This document shows, piece by piece, positions 1-5,903 of a stretch of DNA of 5,919 nucleotides. Position numbers and translations under genes: made by a program. Location of the stretch: contig CADBRC010000018.1 of the NCBI GenBank assembly GCA_902796985.1, positions 1 to 5,919 of the forward strand, given 5' to 3'. The notes under the pieces were generated by a model. The model searched no databases. It was not told the origin of the DNA and saw only the letters and a list, made by a program, of their open reading frames with translations. Within the stretch, counting starts at the first letter, position 1; the number at the start of each line of letters is the position of its first letter. Origin of the DNA: an uncultured Spirochaetaceae bacterium (GTDB lineage Bacteria; Spirochaetota; Spirochaetia; Treponematales; Treponemataceae).

Positions 1-1296
1 CTCGTCACGTATTGCGGAGGACTGTTCATTCAGTCAGCGGGACGGAAAATCAGGTTCCTGACGCTTGCCCTTGTCCTCGCTTACAATTTCGGCGCACTCT
101 TCCTCTTCAAATACTACGGATGCTTCTTCAATTTCATCGAGCAGCTGCTGGCCAGACTGGGAGCCGCATGCTCCTTCCCCAAGACCGCGCTGGAGCTTCC
201 CGTCGGCATATCCTTCTTCACCTTTCAGGCGGTTGGATATACGGTCGATGTGTACCGAAAGAACATAACGGCGGAGCGCAGCCTGCTCAAATATGCCCTT
301 TTCGTCTCCTTCTTTCCCCAGCTCGTCGCAGGCCCAATTGAGCGGAGCAGCACGCTGCTCGCACAGCTGGACAGGGCATACCCCTTTGACTACGAACGCG
401 TCAGAAAAGGACTCCTCGTCATGCTCTGGGGTTTCTTTCTCAAAATCGTCATAGCAGATAGGGCGGCAGTGCTCGTCAACCAGGTATATGGGAGCATCAG
501 TTCCTACCACGGCATGCCCCTCATCATTGCGACGCTGTGTTTTGCCCTGCAGATTTACTGCGACTTCATGGGATACTCCACCATCGCGCGGGGGGCGGGA
601 CTCGTCTTGGGCTTCCGTCTGACCGACAACTTCCGCCAGCCCTACCTTGCCACGTCAGTCAAAGACTTCTGGCGCAGGTGGCATGTTTCACTTTCTTTCT
701 GGCTCAGGGACTATCTCTATATACCCCTCGGAGGCAGCCGCTGCTCCAGACTGAAGAAATACCGCAACATCCTGCTGACCTTCCTGGCGAGCGGCATCTG
801 GCACGGGGCGGGCCTGCAGTTCGCCATCTGGGGCCTCCTGCACGGCATCTTCCAGATTGCGGAGGATATACTGTCCGCACCGCTCGCACATCTGCTCGAC
901 TCGCACGGCGTGGACAGGACAAGCTTTTCTTACCGCCTCCTGATGAAACTCAAGACCTTCTGCCTGGTGACGTTCGCATGGGTTTTCTTCCGGGCGGGCA
1001 GTTTTATCCTGGCCCTCAAGGTTATTTGGCGGGGACTCAGGCTGACGAACATCGGGATGTTCATGAACGACAGTCTCTATGAACTGGGACTGACCCCTTT
1101 TAATTTCGGAATGCTGCTGGCAGGAACGGCAATTCTCTTCCTGTTCAGCCTGATGAAGGAAAAGAAGATATGCGTCCTGGACTGGCTGTCCTCGCAGCTC
1201 GCGGTGTTCAGGCTGGCCGTATACTGGACAATCCTTCTGATGATTCTCTTCTCGCTGAACATGACGGGCAAAGAATTCATCTACTTTCAGTTCTGA
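1..1296 (+). CDS. AlgI-like MBOAT O-acyltransferase (5'-truncated by window edge)
   Basis: The frame is open from base 1 to the TGA at 1294-1296, giving 431 codons; the true start lies upstream. Compared with AlgI as I remember it, roughly 55-70 N-terminal residues are missing. MBOAT proteins are polytopic inner-membrane enzymes that move an acyl group, usually acetyl, from a cytoplasmic donor towards an extracytoplasmic polymer. Visible family signatures, numbered from base 1, are LPVGISFFTFQ near residue 66, FFPQLVAGPIER near 105, CDFMGYS near 187, FWRRWHVSLSFWLRDYLYIP with His228, and SGIWHGAG with His268. His268 matches the invariant catalytic His of AlgI and DltB. The protein ends in FIYFQF, as AlgI ends in YFQF. 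Several hydrophobic segments separate these motifs. The next gene starts 12 bp downstream and is probably cotranscribed. The family is certain; the acceptor polymer is unknown, and alginate itself is not implied. An ATG at 250 lies inside conserved sequence and is not the start. Confidence 0.95.
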   Translation, partial: LVTYCGGLFIQSAGRKIRFLTLALVLAYNFGALFLFKYYGCFFNFIEQLLARLGAACSFPKTALELPVGISFFTFQAVGYTVDVYRKNITAERSLLKYALFVSFFPQLVAGPIERSSTLLAQLDRAYPFDYERVRKGLLVMLWGFFLKIVIADRAAVLVNQVYGSISSYHGMPLIIATLCFALQIYCDFMGYSTIARGAGLVLGFRLTDNFRQPYLATSVKDFWRRWHVSLSFWLRDYLYIPLGGSRCSRLKKYRNILLTFLASGIWHGAGLQFAIWGLLHGIFQIAEDILSAPLAHLLDSHGVDRTSFSYRLLMKLKTFCLVTFAWVFFRAGSFILALKVIWRGLRLTNIGMFMNDSLYELGLTPFNFGMLLAGTAILFLFSLMKEKKICVLDWLSSQLAVFRLAVYWTILLMILFSLNMTGKEFIYFQF

Positions 1297-1308
1297 CAGG
1301 GTAAAACG

Positions 1309-2379
1309 ATGGAAACGAAAACATCCCGGGCATTCTTTAAGCTGCTTTGCAAATCAATTCTGGTCATGCTTCCCCTGTTCGTCCTGCAGTTTTACCTGCG
1401 TTCCTGCCAGCTCGCGTACAGCGATGATGAGGTACCGTACTACGACTGGGTGAAGAGGCTCAAAGGAAATGACTTTGATGTCGTCGTCATCGGGGACTCC
1501 ACCTGCAACGCGGCATACCTGCCGAATATACTCGGCGAGAACGTCATCAACATTGCCCTCGGAGGTATGACCCCCGTAGAAAACTATCAGCTGTTCCAGA
1601 CATATATAAAACGAAACACGAAACCCAAAGTCTGCTACATCTCATACGCCGACATGCACATGCAGACAATTGATAATTTCTATACCCGGGTACTCTACAG
1701 CCATATTCTGACCTTCCCCCAGCAGATAGAGATCATCAGGCATGCCCGGCAGTTCGACGAAAAGCAGATTCTTGCAGATGGATGGCTGGAAAAATGGCTG
1801 GCAACCAGCTTCTATTCCCCGACGATATACCAGCCTGCCCTCATGGCAAGCAGCTTCGCTGACAGGCTTGAGCGCAACCGCCACCTGTACCACAATGCCG
1901 GAATCCACTTGGGAAGCTATCTTTCACGCGAAAACGGAGAGAATCTGACAATGGAGCCATATACAAAAGATGCGTTTGCCGTAAGCGATATGTGCGCATT
2001 CTATTATGATCGGCTCATCGGGCTTTGCCAGAAAGAAGGCATCACGGTCAGGCTCATCAAGCTTCCGGTAAGCCCGCCGGTGACCCACAGTCAGAAGTAC
2101 GAGGACGAATTCTACCAGTTCTACGAATCACTGAAGGAGAAGTACCCGGAAATCACGCTCGACTGTTTCCAGAACGGGTTCGACCAGCATGATTTCTTCG
2201 ACTTGCATCACATGAACTTAGTCGGGGCGGCCAAATTCTCGCGGATGCTGAGGGAATGCTACCCTCAGGATTTTTCCAACGCAGCAAAAAGCAGCAGGAC
2301 ACGGGAAGGTCTTGAGGACTATCTGGAAATCACCAGCTCCCCGGAGCTGAAGGATTACCTGGGGCAGCTGCTGCGCTAA
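1309..2379 (+). CDS. Membrane-anchored SGNH/GDSL-type acyltransferase partner of the MBOAT protein
   Basis: This 356-residue protein has a short basic N-terminus and one hydrophobic segment (about residues 12-30), so the rest probably faces the periplasm or cell exterior. Three SGNH-type blocks are visible: IGDST with Ser64 as candidate nucleophile, NIALGG with Gly85-Gly86 as the oxyanion-type glycine block, and DLHHMNLVGA with Asp298 and His301 in DxxH spacing followed by N303 and G306. The stretch around 233-251, ending in KLPVSPP, resembles the penultimate core strand of this fold. Such proteins (AlgX, AlgJ, DltD and PatB types) act with an MBOAT partner and receive or transfer the acyl group outside the membrane. 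The ATG at 1309 is preceded by AGGG at 1298-1301 with 7 nt spacing. The role is inferred from adjacency and motifs. The block III Asn is not obvious to me, so the exact subfamily is left open. Confidence 0.85.
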   Translation: METKTSRAFFKLLCKSILVMLPLFVLQFYLRSCQLAYSDDEVPYYDWVKRLKGNDFDVVVIGDSTCNAAYLPNILGENVINIALGGMTPVENYQLFQTYIKRNTKPKVCYISYADMHMQTIDNFYTRVLYSHILTFPQQIEIIRHARQFDEKQILADGWLEKWLATSFYSPTIYQPALMASSFADRLERNRHLYHNAGIHLGSYLSRENGENLTMEPYTKDAFAVSDMCAFYYDRLIGLCQKEGITVRLIKLPVSPPVTHSQKYEDEFYQFYESLKEKYPEITLDCFQNGFDQHDFFDLHHMNLVGAAKFSRMLRECYPQDFSNAAKSSRTREGLEDYLEITSSPELKDYLGQLLR

Positions 2380-2387
2380 GCGATTGC

Positions 2388-3305
2388 CTACTGTATGTCA
2401 GTCAAGAGATAGGGCGTGGTCTGGTAGACGTAGTAGTTGAGCCAGTTGGTGTAGAAGAGGTGGGCCGTGCTGCGCCAGCTGGAGAAGACGGGCTTGGTCG
2501 GGTCGTCGCCGGTGAAATAGTTCTCCGGGATGCGGACGTTCAGACCTTTCTTCTTATCCCGGTTATACTCTTTGGAAAGCGTGTCCGTATCGTATTCCAG
2601 GTGTCCCATCATGAAGACGGACCGGCAGTCCTTGGACTTGGCAAGGGTCATCCCCGTGACGGGGGAGTTTGCGAGCAGCTCCAGATTAGGATTCCTCATA
2701 ATATCCTCGCTCTCTATACGGGTAAAGCGGGAGGTCGGGACAGGGAAAAAGTCATCGAATCCCCTCAGAAGGGGATCTTTGGGCCTGATCAGCTTATTGT
2801 AATAGATGCCGGAATACTTTTCCCGAACGACGTGCTTCTGTATGCCGTAAAAGTGGTAAAGGGCCGCCATAGCCCCCCAGCAGATGTAGAGGGAGCAGAA
2901 TACGTTCTTCTTGGCGTAGTCCATCAGGCGGCAGATTTCCTCCCAGTAGTCTACATCCTCGAAAGGCAGCTGTTCCACCGGTGCGCCGGTGATTATCATG
3001 CCGTCATACTTGCTGTCGTAGACCTCCTTGGACGAGATGTAGAATCGCTTCATGTATTCCCGGGGCGTAGTCTTGGAAACATGCCCGGAAATCCTGACGA
3101 GCGAGATGTCCGTCTGCAAGGGAGTATTGGACAGAAGCCTCATGATCTGCGTCTCCGTAACCTCCTTTGTCGGCATCAGGTTCACGATGGCTATCTTGAG
3201 AGGACGGATATCCTGCATTTCCGCCCTCTTCTCCGACATAACGAAGATGTTCTCCTTTTCAAGGGTAGAGAATGCGGGCAGGGCGGAATCAATCTTTATA
3301 GGCAT
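2388..3305 (-). CDS. metA: MetA-family homoserine O-acyltransferase, predicted acetyl-CoA dependent
   Basis: This cytoplasmic enzyme of 305 residues, the normal family length, acylates homoserine in the first committed step towards methionine. The N-terminus MPIKIDSALPA is typical and fixes the start. Catalytic residues fall at the canonical numbers: nucleophile Cys142 in LYICWGAMAAL, and His235 with Glu237 in MMGHLEYD. Substrate-contact positions Lys163, Ser192 and Arg249 are also present. Position 111 is Glu, in GAPVEQLPF. The family literature assigns Glu111 to acetyl-CoA use (Bacillus cereus type) and Gly111 to succinyl-CoA use (E. coli type). The usual automatic name, homoserine O-succinyltransferase, is therefore probably wrong, and the acetyltransferase name fits better. 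No Shine-Dalgarno sequence precedes the start, and a candidate extended -10 lies only about 10 bp upstream. No other methionine genes are in the window. The stop codon (TAG, 2388-2390) is 8 bp from the stop of the convergent SGNH gene. Confidence 0.96.
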   Translation of the reverse strand: MPIKIDSALPAFSTLEKENIFVMSEKRAEMQDIRPLKIAIVNLMPTKEVTETQIMRLLSNTPLQTDISLVRISGHVSKTTPREYMKRFYISSKEVYDSKYDGMIITGAPVEQLPFEDVDYWEEICRLMDYAKKNVFCSLYICWGAMAALYHFYGIQKHVVREKYSGIYYNKLIRPKDPLLRGFDDFFPVPTSRFTRIESEDIMRNPNLELLANSPVTGMTLAKSKDCRSVFMMGHLEYDTDTLSKEYNRDKKKGLNVRIPENYFTGDDPTKPVFSSWRSTAHLFYTNWLNYYVYQTTPYLLTDIQ

Positions 3306-3314
3306 AACGAGCAG

Positions 3315-3323
3315 ATTGTAGCA
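3315..3323 (-). promoter_or_regulatory. Candidate extended -10 promoter for metA
   Basis: Read on the minus strand, this is TGCTACAAT, close to the extended -10 consensus TGnTATAAT, with TACAAT at 3320-3315. At 17 bp spacing the -35 hexamer would be TAGCAT (3343-3338), a poor match. The predicted transcription start is near 3308, only 3-4 nt before the metA ATG, which fits the lack of a Shine-Dalgarno sequence and suggests a nearly leaderless mRNA. Confidence 0.45.
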
Positions 3324-3337
3324 TAAAAAGGCAAAAT

Positions 3338-4339
3338 ATGCTATACTTTCTTCCTATGTCAGACAATCGCAGGGCAGCCGTAAAGAAGCTGAGGAAGCTG
3401 GTTATAGAGCCTAAAGAGGATGTGGAGGCCTACAAGGCCAGATTCGAGGAGACCTTGAGCGAGGTCTTCCTGCCAAACCATGTGGAACGGGTAGAGCACT
3501 CCTACGGGGATGTCGTCTGTGACATCCTCATTCCCGAACTTTCCTCTGTCAGCAAGATTATTTTCTATATACACGGCGGTTCATTTGCCGCGGGCAGCAG
3601 GGTCAGTTACCGTACCTTCTGTGCATCGCTTGCCAATTCCTGCTCCTGCCGCCTAGTCCTGCCCGAGTTCCGGCTGGCCCCCAAGCACCCCTTCCCCGCC
3701 GCGATTGACGACGTGCAGACGGTTTACAGGGCCCTGAGGGAAGAAATCGTTGCATCCCGGTCATACACCCCGGACGGAAACATCATCATAGCGGCGGACG
3801 GATCAGGGGCAAGCATAGCCCTGGCCCTGATGCAGAAGCTGGATGAGGCGGAGCGGAGCAACATCACCCAGGTGCTTTTGTTCTCCCCCTGGCTGGACTT
3901 CTCGGCAGAAGACGAAATCATCGCAAATAAGAGGCTGCATGACGACATAATCTCGGGTGACAAGCTGCACCGGGCAGTAGACGTGTACACCTATGCCTCC
4001 AACTTCCGCAACCCCCTTGTCTCGCCCCTCTGCGCCCTGCCCGAGGCCTTCAAGGGCTTTCCACCGATTCATATACAGATGGGAGGGGATGAAGTGCTGA
4101 CCAGGCAGGCTGTCGCATTCAAGCAGCTTGCCCAGGAGGCAGGGGTAGACATCATGCTGGACACCTGGCCCGGGATGATGTTCATGTTCCAGATGGCAGA
4201 CGAATTCCTGAATGACTCCCACCTCGCCCTGGACAAAATCGGCAGGATGACGGGAGGAAAGTCGGCCATCGCTTACGAGGACGAAGAGACCAAGGCCGAA
4301 CGGGAAAGAATCATCAGGAAAAACAATATAGGCAGCTGA
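3338..4339 (+). CDS. HSL-type alpha/beta hydrolase-fold protein, probable pseudoenzyme
   Basis: This 333-residue protein follows the hormone-sensitive-lipase (alpha/beta-hydrolase fold-3) layout. It has the oxyanion motif HGGSF at 79-83, then EFRLAPKHPFPAAIDD near 110-125 (family YRLAPEHPFPAA), then the nucleophile-elbow region, and the acid-loop Asp251 in GGDEVL. The catalytic sites are altered. Where the family has GDSAG the protein reads ADGSG (153-157), placing Gly155 at the Ser position. Where the family has PGMIHGF it reads PGMMFMF (279-284), placing Phe282 at the His position. The fold should persist, but esterase activity is doubtful, so it may bind a ligand or partner instead. The C-terminal 25 residues are highly charged. 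The start is ambiguous: ATG 3338 has AAAAAGG at 3325-3331, six bases upstream. ATG 3356 (MSDNRRAAVKK) has no Shine-Dalgarno but lies about 9 bp after a TGCTATACT element. It diverges from metA, and no known pathway follows from this context. Confidence 0.9.
   Translation: MLYFLPMSDNRRAAVKKLRKLVIEPKEDVEAYKARFEETLSEVFLPNHVERVEHSYGDVVCDILIPELSSVSKIIFYIHGGSFAAGSRVSYRTFCASLANSCSCRLVLPEFRLAPKHPFPAAIDDVQTVYRALREEIVASRSYTPDGNIIIAADGSGASIALALMQKLDEAERSNITQVLLFSPWLDFSAEDEIIANKRLHDDIISGDKLHRAVDVYTYASNFRNPLVSPLCALPEAFKGFPPIHIQMGGDEVLTRQAVAFKQLAQEAGVDIMLDTWPGMMFMFQMADEFLNDSHLALDKIGRMTGGKSAIAYEDEETKAERERIIRKNNIGS
3339..3347 (+). promoter_or_regulatory. Candidate extended -10 promoter for the hydrolase-fold gene
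   Basis: The sequence is TGCTATACT, with TATACT at 3342-3347; at 17 bp spacing its -35 position is TAGCAT (3319-3324), a weak match. It predicts a start near 3354, directly before the alternative ATG at 3356. If translation instead starts at 3338, this element is coding sequence and the promoter must lie further upstream, inside metA. The two readings exclude each other. Confidence 0.35.
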
Positions 4340-4352
4340 CTTCTATGCTGCC
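4319..4352 (-). terminator. Probable intrinsic terminator of the exported-protein gene
   Basis: On the minus strand a perfect 6 bp GC-rich stem, GGCAGC (4352-4347) with GCTGCC (4336-4331), encloses a 10 nt loop and is followed by the T-rich run TATATTGTTTTT. It begins 5 bp after the stop of the leftward gene. It lies within the last codons of the convergent hydrolase gene. On the plus strand the hairpin lacks a following T run, so it is unlikely to end rightward transcripts well. Confidence 0.55.
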
Positions 4353-4356
4353 CCGG

Positions 4357-5592
4357 CTACTTGCCCAGATCAATCATACGGCGGTCGTATGAAGCGGGCG
4401 GGTTCTCCACGATGCTCCAGTCAAAGTCCAGCACTCCGTGTGGCGGGAAAGGAGATGCAGGTAGGGGATGGCGGCGGGCGTTGTTTGCAGCGATAATCTC
4501 CTGCAGGTTCCGGCTGCCGTCGGTCAGGGTCAGGTAGGGCTTACCGAACGCAAGAATCGTCGAAGTCCTGACGGTGTAGCTGCTCTCATTTCCTTTCTCA
4601 TCCGTGAAATGCTTCTCCACCAGGACGCTGTTCCGCTCGTATTCCCCTCCTATCGAATCGCTCTTTTCTATATTGCGTATGCGGGTTCGCTTTCCGAGCG
4701 TACAGGTATAGGTTTTCTCCGCTGAGCGCAGGTGCTTGGGGACACTGTAGGTCGCCTCCCCGTCGGTAAAGAGGGCCTGGGCCTCGGGGTTGTATTCCAT
4801 GTCGGTCTCCCAGTAGCGGATATGATAGACCGCATTGTTCTTTATATAATAAGAAAGAAGCTCGGTATTCGTAACCGGCGGGCAGACAAGAAAGCCGTTC
4901 GCGCTGCCTGCATCCTGCCAGTAACCGTCCAGCAGGTTCTCCGCCTGCACGGTAATGCCGTCCAGAAGTTCGCTCGCAGGCACGGAATCGCTGTCCTCGG
5001 TTTTGACGGCAAAGTTCAGGTAGAGTTTGTCCCCGATGACCGCGACCGGAATATGGTAGGTGTCCTCGCCGCCCAGCTTGTGGCTGGCGAACTTGACCTC
5101 TATATCCCAGGCTCCGCTGTTCTTTTCCTCGGCAGTCAGTATGTCCCCGTCTTCCTGCACGACAGGCTTGTCCAAGTCCGCCGTAAAAAGCTCATCGGTC
5201 AACGGCGTAAAGTGAAGCTCCATCTCCTCCGCCTGCCGGGTCTCGGCGGCATTCCTGTCCCGCTTTACCGTGGTAGAATAGTCTTTACTCTCCCCTGCCC
5301 TGTCATCGTACCACTGATAGAAAGTCCTGAGCACGACGTCCGGGATCGGCCTGCCGCTTTCCTTGCCGTTGTAGCCGGAGCCGAACACGACATAACGGCT
5401 GTCGTTGGCCCAGATGCCGGAAAGCAGGGCAGGCACCGGCTCCTGCGGGACCTCCCCGGCGGAATTCTCCCCGGAAGAGACATCCTCAACGACAGATGAA
5501 ACTTCTGTCCCGGCAGAAGCATTCTGAGCGAATGTGAACGGTGCTGCAACGAGCAAAGACAAGACTGTTATAAAAGGAAAAGACTTCTTCAC
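4357..5592 (-). CDS. Sec-exported protein of unknown function with two LLxGxW modules
   Basis: I do not recognise this 411-residue protein. It begins with a clear signal peptide: KKSFPF, then a hydrophobic core, with likely signal peptidase I cleavage after Ala22 (TFA|QN). No lipobox Cys is present, so it is probably periplasmic or secreted rather than a lipoprotein. Residues 23-53 form an acidic, Ser/Glu/Val-rich linker. The mature part seems to contain two related beta-rich units. The first starts at LLSGIW (56-61) and runs to FYQWYDD (91-97); the second starts at LLDGYW (220-225) and runs to YHIRYWETD (256-264). Cys237 and Cys297 are the only cysteines and could pair. The C-terminus is Pro-rich (376-400). 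The start is GTG at 5592, chosen because the signal peptide begins there; the upstream AGAAG sits too close (2 nt) to be a good ribosome binding site. It is monocistronic, with a probable terminator downstream. Reality of the gene is well supported by the signal peptide and its length. Confidence 0.85.
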   Translation of the reverse strand: MKKSFPFITVLSLLVAAPFTFAQNASAGTEVSSVVEDVSSGENSAGEVPQEPVPALLSGIWANDSRYVVFGSGYNGKESGRPIPDVVLRTFYQWYDDRAGESKDYSTTVKRDRNAAETRQAEEMELHFTPLTDELFTADLDKPVVQEDGDILTAEEKNSGAWDIEVKFASHKLGGEDTYHIPVAVIGDKLYLNFAVKTEDSDSVPASELLDGITVQAENLLDGYWQDAGSANGFLVCPPVTNTELLSYYIKNNAVYHIRYWETDMEYNPEAQALFTDGEATYSVPKHLRSAEKTYTCTLGKRTRIRNIEKSDSIGGEYERNSVLVEKHFTDEKGNESSYTVRTSTILAFGKPYLTLTDGSRNLQEIIAANNARRHPLPASPFPPHGVLDFDWSIVENPPASYDRRMIDLGK

Positions 5593-5616
5593 ATCTTCTA
5601 TATCGGCATAAATGAG

Positions 5617-5644
5617 ATAATCAATCAGATTAGTACAGGGGCAA
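5617..5644 (-). promoter_or_regulatory. Weak candidate promoter of the exported-protein gene
   Basis: On the minus strand TTGCCC (5644-5639) and GATTAT (5622-5617) are spaced by 16 bp and each match four of six consensus bases. The implied leader is roughly 20 nt. This is the best match I see between the palindromic element and the GTG start, but it is weak, and an upstream promoter read through the element is possible. Confidence 0.25.
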
Positions 5645-5653
5645 TCCCATTAA

Positions 5654-5770
5654 ACCTGTTCGGAAACGTCAGTTTCCGGACAGGTCGCCTTGAAATGCGA
5701 TGTCCACAATCGCGCTATTTAAGCGATTTTGGACTCGTCACCTGGGCGGAAACGTAGTTTCCGAACAGGT
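5654..5770. repeat. 117 bp palindromic element of three hairpins with 14 bp terminal inverted repeats
   Basis: The ends ACCTGTTCGGAAAC (5654-5667) and GTTTCCGAACAGGT (5757-5770) are perfect inverted repeats. Each end also pairs locally. Hairpin A (5654-5685) is a 14 bp stem with one G-T pair and the loop GTCA. Hairpin C (5740-5770) is a 14 bp stem with a two-base mismatch and the loop GTA. Between them hairpin B (5698-5737) has about 14 pairs with one bulge and one mismatch around a 9 nt loop. The inner arms of A and C also pair with each other (12 of 14), so the element can form either three hairpins or one long hairpin. There is no open frame inside. It resembles REP- or MITE-like non-coding repeats, but copy number cannot be judged from one window. 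Confidence 0.75.
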
Positions 5771-5792
5771 CTATTACTTCCCAAAAACAATA

Positions 5793-5804
5793 TTTTAGCT
5801 AAAA
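5793..5804. promoter_or_regulatory. Perfect 12 bp palindrome upstream of the rightward promoter
   Basis: TTTTAGCTAAAA is self-complementary. It ends 24 bp before the -35 hexamer. It could be a binding site for a dimeric regulator or part of an AT-rich upstream promoter element; in AT-rich sequence a chance palindrome is also possible. Confidence 0.35.
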
Positions 5805-5814
5805 ACACTTATAA

Positions 5815-5830
5815 AACTAATTTTTTAGTT
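5815..5830. promoter_or_regulatory. Inverted repeat overlapping the -35 region
   Basis: AACTAA and TTAGTT are perfect inverted arms around TTTT, and the right arm covers the first two bases of the -35 hexamer. It shares the TTAG/CTAA core with the palindrome at 5793-5804, which would fit two sites for one repressor. This is inference from position and symmetry only. Confidence 0.35.
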
Positions 5831-5856
5831 GACTTATTAACTTTTTTTGCTATAAT
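5829..5856 (+). promoter_or_regulatory. Strong sigma-70-type promoter with extended -10
   Basis: TTGACT (5829-5834, five of six consensus) and a perfect TATAAT (5851-5856) are separated by 16 bp, and TG at 5848-5849 makes an extended -10. AT-rich DNA lies just upstream. The expected start is near 5863, giving a leader of about 50 nt before the ATG at 5913. Confidence 0.85.
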
Positions 5857-5874
5857 AAACTTATAAGCATCTAC

Positions 5875-5903
5875 GGGAATTAAGTAATTTTCCCTAAATT
5901 ACT
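5875..5903 (+). promoter_or_regulatory. Structured leader with mutually exclusive hairpins
   Basis: A perfect 8 bp stem, AGTAATTT (5883-5890) with AAATTACT (5896-5903), encloses the loop TCCCT and ends directly before the GGAGG ribosome binding site. A competing stem pairs GGGAA (5875-5879) with TTCCC (5890-5894), which are in the loop and stem of the first. The pyrimidine run (5889-5893) can also pair with GGAAA at 5907-5911. I recognise no known riboswitch class here. Confidence 0.45.

Larger units (their letters stand above)
3315..3347. repeat. Imperfect inverted repeat between metA and the hydrolase gene
   Basis: The arms ATTGTAGCAT (3315-3324) and ATGCTATACT (3338-3347) match at 8 of 10 positions as an inverted repeat, around a 13 bp A-rich spacer. 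The arms carry the two opposing extended -10 elements. The symmetry may simply reflect two similar promoters, or it may be an operator for a dimeric regulator. Confidence 0.5.

Noticed and set aside
34..510. 158-codon minus-strand frame opposite the MBOAT gene
   Set aside because: The plus strand encodes invariant MBOAT motifs throughout this interval, and the acidic minus-strand translation is an antisense shadow.
2364..2390. Short palindromes GCAGCTGC and CGCTAAGCG between the SGNH gene and metA as a terminator
   Set aside because: The stems are very short, with impossible or tiny loops and no T run on either strand.
2460..3326. Long open frame (288 codons) on the plus strand opposite metA
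   Set aside because: metA on the other strand matches its family from first to last residue with all catalytic positions, and the plus-strand translation has no recognisable motif. It is a shadow of biased codon use.
3803..3814. GASIA just after the altered elbow as a relocated GxSxG nucleophile motif
   Set aside because: It lacks the second Gly and lies four residues past the elbow position in the helix that follows, so it would not point into the active site.
4732..5499. 255-codon open frame on the plus strand opposite the exported protein
   Set aside because: The minus-strand gene has a signal peptide, a reasonable layout and a terminator. The plus-strand frame has no ribosome binding site or recognisable domain.
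5654..5685. Hairpin A as an intrinsic terminator
   Set aside because: No T run follows the stem on either strand, and both flanking genes are transcribed away from it, so there is no upstream gene to terminate.
5654..5770. Palindromic element read as a CRISPR array or tRNA-like gene
   Set aside because: There are no regularly spaced direct repeats with unique spacers. The three-hairpin fold lacks the tRNA arm lengths, anticodon loop and T-loop sequence.
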